Origin: Streptomyces xanthophaeus
Lineage (GTDB): Bacteria; Actinomycetota; Actinomycetes; Streptomycetales; Streptomycetaceae
Direction: 5' to 3'
NCBI RefSeq assembly: GCF_000725805.1
Contig: NZ_JOFT01000050.1
Location: 1-64,000, forward strand
DNA: 64,000 nt
A program made the position numbers and the translations under genes. Shown one piece after another: positions 41,055 to 47,447 of the stretch (positions are counted from its first letter, which is position 1; each line of letters opens with the position of its first letter). The notes beneath the pieces were generated by a model. That model had not been told where the DNA came from, did not search any database, and saw nothing but the letters and a program-made list of their open reading frames with translations.

Positions 41055-42569
41055 ATGTCTTCTTCGTCCTCCTCCGTCTCCTCCACCTCCGTCGCCCGCT
41101 TCCTGACCCGCCGGGTCCGCATCGCCACCGGTCTCGTCTGCGCCACCGTCGCTGCCGTCGCCCTCTCCGCCGGCGGGGCCAACGCCGACGGCGCCCCGGA
41201 GGACCCGCACGGCGACCTGCACGAGCTGAGCGCCACGGAGTTCGGCCTCCCCGAGAACGGCACGTTCAGCGCGGCGGCCACGGCCTCCGGCGACAACCGG
41301 CCCGACTTCCAGATGCCGTTCAAGTGCGGCGAGGTCTGGCAGGGCGCGTCCCGCTCCGGCCACAGCCCGAGCCCGAACGCCGTCGACTGGACGCAGGGCG
41401 GCTCCACGGCCAACTCCCCGGTGGTGGCGAGCGCCGCCGGTACGGCCACGGTCACCGACCTCGGAGGCCGCAGCTACGGCAAGTACGTGATCATCAACCA
41501 CGGCGGCGGCTGGTCCACGGTCTACGCCCACCTCAACGGCTTCAGCATCTCCAACGGCGCGCAGGTCAAGGCCGGCCAGCAGATCGGCATCGTGGGCAGC
41601 ACCGGCAACTCCACGGGTGCCCACCTGCACTACGAGCAGCGCTACAACCGCGACGACCAGCGCACGGTCTTCAACGACACCGCCTTCTACGGCAGCGGCC
41701 GCTGGTCCAAGTCGCTCACCAGCAAGAACTGCGCCACCAAGACCCCGGAGCCGCCGAAGCCCACCGGCCCGGGCGGCGGGGACACCGGCAACGGCGGCAT
41801 GACGGACCTGGCCTCGGCCGACCTGAACGGCGACAACGTGGTCGACGTCGTGGGCGTGGAGGCCTCCACCGGCAAGCTGTGGATGTACAAGGGCAGCGCG
41901 AACGGGACCATCGCGGGCGGCGGCAACCGCGTCATGATCGGCAGCGGCGGCTGGAACGGCATGTCCAACCTGACCGGCGGCGACTTCACCGGCGACGGCA
42001 AGGACGACATCGTCGGCGTCGAGGAGTCCACCGGCAAGCTGTGGCTCTACAAGGGCGCGGACAACTCCGCCCTCGCCACCCGCGTCATGATCGGCAGCGG
42101 CGGCTGGAACGGCATGTCGAACCTGACCGGCCTGAACCTGAACGGCGACAAGATCGCCGACCTGGCGGCGGTCGAGACCTCCACCGGCAAGCTGTACCTC
42201 TACCCGGGCACGGCCGGCGGTCAGATCGGCGCCCGCAAGGAGATCGGCTCGGGCGGCTGGAACGGCATGTCGAACCTGACCGGCATGGACCTGAACAACA
42301 GCGGCCGCCAGGACCTCGTCGCGGTGGAGAAGTCCAGCGGCAAGCTGTTCATGTACCCCGGTGACAAGGGCTACCTGAGCCCGCGCATCGAGATCGGCTC
42401 GGGCGGCTGGAACGGCATGTCCGACCTGATCGGCGGCGACCTGCTGAACTCCAGCCTCTCGGACGACCTGGTCGCGGTCCAGAACACGACCGGCAAGCTC
42501 TTCCTCTACCCGGGCACGGGCTCGGGCGGCCTGGGCGACCGCAAGGAGATCGGCACCGCGGGCTGGTAG
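41055..42569 (+). CDS. Secreted M23-type peptidase with five FG-GAP repeats, 504 aa
   Basis: A signal peptide (about 1-44, Ser-rich start then GLVCATVAAVALSAGGANA). The M23 (lysostaphin-like) domain (about 85-225) has GHSPSPNAVDW with His103 and Asp111 as zinc ligands, VYAHLNGFS and GAHLHYEQ with His190 and His192. Five FG-GAP repeats follow (about 255-504), near-identical in places to those of the preceding protein. Likely a zinc endopeptidase acting on peptidoglycan cross-bridges. ATG 41055 lacks a Shine-Dalgarno sequence, and a start slightly downstream cannot be excluded. A 32-nt palindrome ends the transcript. Confidence 0.88.
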   Translation: MSSSSSSVSSTSVARFLTRRVRIATGLVCATVAAVALSAGGANADGAPEDPHGDLHELSATEFGLPENGTFSAAATASGDNRPDFQMPFKCGEVWQGASRSGHSPSPNAVDWTQGGSTANSPVVASAAGTATVTDLGGRSYGKYVIINHGGGWSTVYAHLNGFSISNGAQVKAGQQIGIVGSTGNSTGAHLHYEQRYNRDDQRTVFNDTAFYGSGRWSKSLTSKNCATKTPEPPKPTGPGGGDTGNGGMTDLASADLNGDNVVDVVGVEASTGKLWMYKGSANGTIAGGGNRVMIGSGGWNGMSNLTGGDFTGDGKDDIVGVEESTGKLWLYKGADNSALATRVMIGSGGWNGMSNLTGLNLNGDKIADLAAVETSTGKLYLYPGTAGGQIGARKEIGSGGWNGMSNLTGMDLNNSGRQDLVAVEKSSGKLFMYPGDKGYLSPRIEIGSGGWNGMSDLIGGDLLNSSLSDDLVAVQNTTGKLFLYPGTGSGGLGDRKEIGTAGW

Positions 42570-42599
42570 CCCCGGCGCAGCACCGCACCTGAAACGAGC

Positions 42600-42631
42600 A
42601 GCGGCCCGTCCCCCCGGGGGGACGGGCCGCT
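42600..42631. terminator. Perfect 32-nt palindrome after the M23 gene
   Basis: AGCGGCCCGTCCCCCC (42600-42615) and its exact complement (42616-42631). A strong GC hairpin between the M23 gene and the convergent thpR gene. Confidence 0.85.
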
Positions 42632-42652
42632 CCCGCACGTCAGGGCTTCGTC

Positions 42653-42700
42653 GCCAGTCCGCCAGTCCGCCAGTCCGCCAGTCCGCCAGCCCGTCAGCCC
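42653..42700. repeat. Six 8-nt tandem units (GCCAGTCC) over the thpR stop
   Basis: Four exact GCCAGTCC units and two variants (GCCAGCCC, GTCAGCCC). The last contains the thpR stop codon (complement of 42694-42696). Confidence 0.8.
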
Positions 42701-43245
42701 TTCAGCGGCCAGGCCCCGACCGTCTCGTAGCGCGGCTGTTCGCCGGGCACCCCGCTCGCGGGCAGGTTGCTGCGGACCAGGCTGAGCTCGGTGACCTGCC
42801 AGGAGGTGCCCTCGTAGGAGCCGAGGGCGCTCACGTACGGCGTCAGGTCCGCACCGTCGCGGCTGCGGGCCAGGGTGAGGTGGGGGGTGTAGCGGCGGTG
42901 CTGGTCCATGGGTACGCCGGCCCGCCGGGCGGCGGCGTCGGCGCGTTCGGCCAGCAGCCGCATCGCGTCGAGGTCCCCGGCCGCGCCCGCCCACAGGGCC
43001 CGGTCACCGAAGTGGCCGGAGCCGTGCAGCCGCAGCGCGAAGGGGGCGGTGCGGCCGGCGGCCCGGGCCAGCCGCGCGTGCAGGTCCGGCAGCACCTCCT
43101 CGCGCACCTCCCCCATGAAGGCGAGCGTGAAGTGCCAGCCGGCCCGGCCGGTCCAGCGCAGCCGGTCGTCCTGCACCCCCTGCACGGCCCGGGCCAGCTC
43201 GGCGACGGCGGCCTCGGGCGGCAGGACGGCGGCGAACAGTCTCAT
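42694..43245 (-). CDS. thpR: RNA 2',3'-cyclic phosphodiesterase, 183 aa
   Basis: A 2H phosphoesterase (LigT/ThpR). Two HxT motifs: GWHFTLAFMG (about residues 36-45) and RYTPHLTLARS (about 118-128). MRLFAAVLPPEAAVAELA is the typical start. The enzyme opens 2',3'-cyclic phosphates on RNA ends and can ligate tRNA halves in vitro. It is cytoplasmic and of normal length. TAGGCT lies 7 nt before ATG 43245 with no Shine-Dalgarno sequence, so a leaderless mRNA is likely. It is convergent with the M23 gene. Confidence 0.93.
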   Translation of the reverse strand: MRLFAAVLPPEAAVAELARAVQGVQDDRLRWTGRAGWHFTLAFMGEVREEVLPDLHARLARAAGRTAPFALRLHGSGHFGDRALWAGAAGDLDAMRLLAERADAAARRAGVPMDQHRRYTPHLTLARSRDGADLTPYVSALGSYEGTSWQVTELSLVRSNLPASGVPGEQPRYETVGAWPLKG

Positions 43246-43252
43246 GCCCCCG

Positions 43253-43258
43253 AGCCTA
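43253..43258 (-). promoter_or_regulatory. Candidate -10 box (TAGGCT) of leaderless thpR mRNA
   Basis: On the minus strand TAGGCT ends 7 nt before the thpR ATG at 43245, with no Shine-Dalgarno sequence between. Confidence 0.5.
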
Positions 43259-43291
43259 GGGCGTGTCCGGCCCCCGGGGCGGGCGCGCCGG

Positions 43292-44635
43292 TCAGGCGGC
43301 CTTCACCAGCTCCCCGCTGCGCACGGCGGGTACGAAGGACACCCCGTGGCGGCTGACGTGCAGGCGGAGGTTGCCGACGCGGGCCAGGACCACGGCGATC
43401 GCCACGGAGGCGACCAGGGAGATCGCGCCGCCGGCGGCCATGCCGATCCGGGCGCCGTAGGTGTCGGTGATCCAGCCCAGCAGCGGTGCCCCCAGCGGGG
43501 TGCCGCCGGTGAACACCATCATGAACAGGGCCATGACCCGGCCGCGCATCTCGGGGTCGGTGGCCATCTGGACGCTGGAGTTGGCGGTGACGTTGACCGT
43601 CAGACCGAAGACGCCGATGGGGACGAGCAGCGCGGCGAACAGCCAGAAGCCGGGTGCGAAGGCCGTCACGAGCAGCAGGACCGCGAACAGCACCGCGGCG
43701 GCGACCAGCAGCCGCAGGCGGGAGTGCCCGCGCCGGGCGGCGAGCAGGGCGCCCGCCAGGGAACCCGCGGCGATCAGGGTGTTGAAGAGCCCGTAGGTGC
43801 CGGCGTCGCCGTGGAAGACGTCGCTGACGAAGGCCGACAGCCAGATCGGGAAGTTGAAGCCGAAGGTGCCGATGAAGCCGACGAGCACGATCGGCCAGAC
43901 CAGCTCGGGGCGGCCCGCGACGTAGTGCAGGCCCTCGCGCAGCTGGCCCTTGGCCCGGGGCCGGGGTTCGACGGGGTGCAGTTCGGCCGTCCGCATCATG
44001 AGCAGGCCCGCGATGGGTGCGGCGAAGGAGAGCCCGTTCAGCAGGAAGGCCCAGCCGGAGCCGACGGCGGTGATGAGCACACCGGCGATCGCCGGGCCGA
44101 CCAGCCGCGCGGACTGGAAGTTCGCCGAGTTCAGGCTGACGGCGTTGGCCACCTGGTCCTTGCCGACCATCTCGGGCACGAACGTCTGCCGGGCCGGGTT
44201 GTCGACCACGGTGACGAGGCCGAGTGCGAAGGCGGCGAGGTAGACGTGCCAGACCTGGACGTGGCCCGCCAGGGTGAGCGCGGCCAGGGCTATGCCGGTG
44301 AGGCCCATCGCGCTCTGGGTGGCGAGCAGCAGCGGCCGCTTGGGCAGCCGGTCGGCGAGTACGCCTCCGTAGAGGCCGAACATCAGCATCGGCAGGAACT
44401 GCAGGGCGATGGTGATGCCGACGGCGGAGGCCGAGCCGGTCAGCGAGAGGACCAGCCAGTCCTGGGCGATGCGCTGCATCCAGGTGCCCGTGTTGGAGAC
44501 CATCTGGCCGGTCGCGAAGAGCCGGTAGTTACGGATCTTCAGCGAGCTGAACATGGAGTTCTTGCCCGCGGGTACGGCGGTAGTGGGGGTGGATATGTGG
44601 CCGGGTGCGGAGTCTGCTCCGTTTCCCGTACTCAA
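43292..44635 (-). CDS. MFS exporter (MFS_3/EntS-like), 447 aa
   Basis: A 12-helix transporter. MFSSLKIRNYRLFATGQMVS and WMQRIAQDWLVLSLTGSASA are typical of the MFS_3 (enterobactin-exporter-like) group. LYGGVLADRLPKRPLL is motif A. Length is normal. It lies 25 nt after the MarR gene in the same direction, so MarR probably represses it and is released by the exported compound. Substrate unknown, probably a drug or metabolite. Confidence 0.9.
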   Translation of the reverse strand: MSTGNGADSAPGHISTPTTAVPAGKNSMFSSLKIRNYRLFATGQMVSNTGTWMQRIAQDWLVLSLTGSASAVGITIALQFLPMLMFGLYGGVLADRLPKRPLLLATQSAMGLTGIALAALTLAGHVQVWHVYLAAFALGLVTVVDNPARQTFVPEMVGKDQVANAVSLNSANFQSARLVGPAIAGVLITAVGSGWAFLLNGLSFAAPIAGLLMMRTAELHPVEPRPRAKGQLREGLHYVAGRPELVWPIVLVGFIGTFGFNFPIWLSAFVSDVFHGDAGTYGLFNTLIAAGSLAGALLAARRGHSRLRLLVAAAVLFAVLLLVTAFAPGFWLFAALLVPIGVFGLTVNVTANSSVQMATDPEMRGRVMALFMMVFTGGTPLGAPLLGWITDTYGARIGMAAGGAISLVASVAIAVVLARVGNLRLHVSRHGVSFVPAVRSGELVKAA

Positions 44636-44660
44636 AAGCGTTCGCCTCCTGGCGTCGTTC

Positions 44661-45116
44661 CTACAGGTGCGCGAGCTTCTCCAGGACGGGGGCTGCGGCG
44701 CGCAGCTTGGCCCATTCGTCCTCGGTCAGCTCTGCCGCGAGCCCGGCCAGGAAGGCGTTGCGCTTGCGGCGGCTCTCTTCGAGCATCGCCTCGGCCGTTT
44801 CCGTCTGGCGGACCACCTTCTGGCGGCGGTCGTCGGGGTGCGGTTCCAGCGTGACCAGCCCCTTGGCCTCCAGCAGCGCGACGATGCGTGTCATCGACGG
44901 AGGCTGGACGTGCTCGCGCCGGGCCAGCTCGCCAGGGGTGGCCTGGCCGCAGCGGGCGAGGGTGCCGAGGACCGACATCTCGGTCGGGCTCAGCGACTCG
45001 TCGACGCGCTGGTGCTTGAGGCGTCGGCCCAGTCGCATGACGGCGGAGCGGAGGTCGTTCACGGCGGCAGCGTCGTCGCCATGGGAGAGGTCCTGCATGT
45101 CCTTAGAGTAACTCAT
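44661..45116 (-). CDS. MarR-family regulator, 151 aa
   Basis: A winged-helix protein: AVMRLGRRLKHQRVDESLSP, EMSVLGTLARCGQATPGELA, REHVQPPSMTRIVALLEAKG and the wing HPDDRRQKVVRQTE. C-terminal helices would dimerise. ATG 45116 has GGGAGGG just upstream; ATG 45098 with AAGGA is the alternative (145 aa). An imperfect inverted repeat overlaps the start (45101-45130) and may be its own operator. It forms an operon with the MFS exporter and is divergent from the RHH gene. Confidence 0.9.
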   Translation of the reverse strand: MSYSKDMQDLSHGDDAAAVNDLRSAVMRLGRRLKHQRVDESLSPTEMSVLGTLARCGQATPGELARREHVQPPSMTRIVALLEAKGLVTLEPHPDDRRQKVVRQTETAEAMLEESRRKRNAFLAGLAAELTEDEWAKLRAAAPVLEKLAHL

Positions 45117-45130
45117 TACCCTCCCTAAAG
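45101..45130. promoter_or_regulatory. Imperfect inverted repeat at the marR start, candidate operator
   Basis: CCTTAGAG (45101-45108) opposes CTCCCTAAAG (45121-45130), giving CTTTAG/CCTTAG half-sites. It is AT-rich and overlaps the marR start codon. Symmetry is partial, so confidence is low. Confidence 0.35.
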
Positions 45131-45217
45131 AACAACGGATAGATTTAGTCACTCGTACGGGTGAGTCGGCGGCGGAAAGTGACACGCGTGCGCACCCGCT
45201 GCCCCGACTCTTTCGGC

Positions 45218-45400
45218 ATGGGGACACATGTGCTGAGCATGCGCATAGACGGGGAGCTCCTCGAACGGCTCCGGACTCATGCCGCCAAACGCGGAATGAG
45301 CGTCCAGGACTATGTGGTCCGGACGCTCATTCGCGACGACTTCGACGAGCGCTTCAAGGCGGCCGTCGACGAGACAGAGAAGTTCTACGGCCTTACGTGA
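45218..45400 (+). CDS. Ribbon-helix-helix protein, 60 aa
   Basis: A CopG/Arc-like DNA-binding fold: MGTHVLSMRIDGELLERLRT forms the strand and first helix, HAAKRGMSVQDYVVRTLIRD the second helix. The tail DERFKAAVDETEKFYGLT is acidic. No toxin gene is adjacent, so it is not an obvious antitoxin. ATG 45218 is chosen from the family N-terminus; longer in-frame forms exist. It is divergent from marR, and its stop overlaps the convergent NCS2 gene by 8 nt. Confidence 0.8.
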   Translation: MGTHVLSMRIDGELLERLRTHAAKRGMSVQDYVVRTLIRDDFDERFKAAVDETEKFYGLT

Positions 45401-46847
45401 GGCCGAGCGCCGGCATCGCGTAGTAGAAGACGAACACCGCCGCCACGACGTACATGGCGGCCGGGACCCCGCGGCCCCGGCCCGTCGCCAGGCGCAGCGC
45501 GCAGAAGCTCACGAAGCCGATGCCGATGCCGTTGGTGATCGAGTAGGTGAAGGGCATCATCACCATGGCCAGGAAGGACGGCACGGCGATGGTGAAGTCG
45601 CTCCAGTCGATGTCCTTGACCGAACCCGCCAGGATCAGGAAGCCGACCGCCACGAGCGCCGGGGTGGCCGCCTGGGAGGGGACCATGGTGGCGAGCGGGG
45701 TGAGGAACAGCGCCACGGCGAAGAGGCCGCCCGTCACGACGTTCGCCATGCCGGTGCGGGCGCCCTCGCCGACCCCGGCCGTGGACTCCACGAAGCAGGT
45801 GGTGGCCGAGGAGGAGGTCGCGCCGCCCGAGGCGACGGCCAGGCCGTCGACCAGCAGGACCTTGTTGATCCCGGGGAAGTTTCCGTCCTTGTCGATCAGC
45901 TTCGCCTCGTCGCCGACGCCGAGGATGGTGCCCATCGCGTCGAAGAAGCAGGACAGCAGCACGGTGAAGACGAAGAGGATGCCGGTCAGCATCCCGACCT
46001 TCCCGAAGCCGCCGAACAGGCTGACCTGACCGACGAGCCCGAAGTCGGGAGCCGCCACCGGGTTGCCCGGCCACTCGGGGACGGTCAGTCCCCAGGCCTC
46101 GTCCGGCAGTCCGGTGATCAGCTGGACGGCGACCGCGACGACGGTCATGGCCACGATGGAGATCAGGATCGCGCCGGGCGTCTTGCGGATCAGCAGGGCG
46201 AGGGTCAGCAGCACGCCGACGACGAAGATCAGCACCGGCCAGCCGTGCAGGTGGCCGTCGCTGCCGAGCTGGAGCGGGACCGTGGTGTGCGCGGCGTCCG
46301 GGATGCGGGAGACGAAGCCCGAGTCGACCAGGCCGATCAGCATGATGAACAGGCCGATGCCGATGGCGATGCCCTTGCGCAGGCCCAGCGGGACGGCGTT
46401 CATCACGCGCTCGCGCAGACCGGTGGCGACCAGCAGCATCACCACGAAGCCGGCCAGGACCACCATGCCCATGGCGTCGGGCCAGCTCATGCGCGGGGCC
46501 AGCTGGAGGGCGACGACGGTGTTGACGCCGAGGCCCGCGGCCAGGGCGATCGGGACGTTGCCGATGACACCCATGAGGAGGGTGGTGAAGGCGGCCGTCA
46601 GGACGGTGGCGGTGACGAGCTGGCCGCCGTCGAGCTGGTTCCCGTACATGTCCTTCGCGCTGCCCAGGATGATCGGGTTCAGCACGATGATGTACGCCAT
46701 CGCGAAGAAGGTCGCCAGGCCGCCGCGCACCTCGCGGGCCATGGTGGAGCCGCGCTCGGAGATCTTGAAGTAGCGGTCCACCGCGGAGGCGGGCCGGGGG
46801 CCGGGCTCCGGAGCGGTGTCGGCGGGGGCGGGGGCCGGGGTGCTCAT
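45393..46847 (-). CDS. NCS2-family purine/xanthine permease, 484 aa
   Basis: An AzgA/PbuG-type nucleobase:cation symporter with about 13 hydrophobic segments. Family blocks: REVRGGLATFFAMAYIIVLN (TM1), AAGLGVNTVVALQLAP, GLRKGIAIGIGLFIMLIGLV, TVLLSCFFDAMGTILGVGDE and SSSATTCFVESTAGVGEGAR (substrate loop), and NGIGIGFVSFCALRL. Likely imports hypoxanthine, guanine or adenine. ATG 46847 is supported by GAGGACC upstream; an in-frame upstream ATG at 46913 adds residues outside the family. It overlaps the convergent RHH gene by 8 nt. Confidence 0.92.
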   Translation of the reverse strand: MSTPAPAPADTAPEPGPRPASAVDRYFKISERGSTMAREVRGGLATFFAMAYIIVLNPIILGSAKDMYGNQLDGGQLVTATVLTAAFTTLLMGVIGNVPIALAAGLGVNTVVALQLAPRMSWPDAMGMVVLAGFVVMLLVATGLRERVMNAVPLGLRKGIAIGIGLFIMLIGLVDSGFVSRIPDAAHTTVPLQLGSDGHLHGWPVLIFVVGVLLTLALLIRKTPGAILISIVAMTVVAVAVQLITGLPDEAWGLTVPEWPGNPVAAPDFGLVGQVSLFGGFGKVGMLTGILFVFTVLLSCFFDAMGTILGVGDEAKLIDKDGNFPGINKVLLVDGLAVASGGATSSSATTCFVESTAGVGEGARTGMANVVTGGLFAVALFLTPLATMVPSQAATPALVAVGFLILAGSVKDIDWSDFTIAVPSFLAMVMMPFTYSITNGIGIGFVSFCALRLATGRGRGVPAAMYVVAAVFVFYYAMPALGLT

Positions 46848-46963
46848 ACGGTCCTCATTGGGTGGTTCATATGAAGAAAATGGGCCACGCCCAAACCGTT
46901 TCAGTATGAACACATGAACGAAGGACCGTCCATCTCCGCGCGTAGACCCGAAAATGCGCCGCC

Positions 46964-46969
46964 TAGACT
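46964..46969 (+). promoter_or_regulatory. Candidate -10 box (TAGACT) of leaderless DUF2530 mRNA
   Basis: TAGACT ends 6 nt before ATG 46976, without a Shine-Dalgarno sequence between. One of the best-matching cases in the window. Confidence 0.55.
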
Positions 46970-46975
46970 TGGGCC

Positions 46976-47338
46976 ATGGCGAAATGGACTGCGAAGCACG
47001 AGGCTCCCGAGCCCCTTGAGGGTCCTGTGGTCGCGACCGTCACGGGCGGCACGATCATCTGGTTCGCCCTCTTCCTGGTCCAGCTCCCCTTCTACGGATG
47101 GTTCGCCGACCGCGGTCAGCTGTGGTGGGTGTGGACCTGCGCGGCCGGCGGCTTCCTCGGCCTGATCGGCATCTGGTACGTCCGCGGCCGCGACGCCGCC
47201 CTCAAGCGCCACGCCGCGGAGGCCGAGGCCGCAGCCGCAGCCGCCGACGTACAGCCGGGGCCGACCGGTCCGACCGGGCAGCCGGGACAGCAGGCGGGCC
47301 AGGCGGGTCCGGACGGGCAGGCCCGGCCGGGCGGCTGA
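46976..47338 (+). CDS. DUF2530 membrane protein, 120 aa
   Basis: Two membrane helices: VVATVTGGTIIWFALFLVQL and WVWTCAAGGFLGLIGIWYV, followed by RGRDAALKRHAAEAEAA and a Gln/Gly/Pro-rich repeat tail (QPGQQAGQAGPDGQARPGG). The FALFLVQLPFYGWF and GQLWWVWTC blocks match DUF2530 of actinomycetes, unknown in function. Start ATG 46976 follows a TAGACT hexamer at 6 nt. It is divergent from the NCS2 permease. Confidence 0.88.
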   Translation: MAKWTAKHEAPEPLEGPVVATVTGGTIIWFALFLVQLPFYGWFADRGQLWWVWTCAAGGFLGLIGIWYVRGRDAALKRHAAEAEAAAAAADVQPGPTGPTGQPGQQAGQAGPDGQARPGG

Positions 47339-47447
47339 GGGCCGGCCCGCGCCGTGTGCCACCCGGGAAGGATTCGGGTCATCCCGAAGTCGGATCTTCC
47401 GACTCCTCGGCGGGTGAACCGTTCGAACCGCCCTTAACGTCGGAAGC

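Noticed and set aside
40776..42638. Minus-strand frame of about 620 codons opposite the M23 gene.
   Set aside because: Antisense to the FG-GAP repeats; its apparent repeats are the complement of theirs.
45218..45400. Antitoxin of a toxin-antitoxin pair.
   Set aside because: No small toxin-like gene is adjacent or overlapping; the next gene is a convergent permease.
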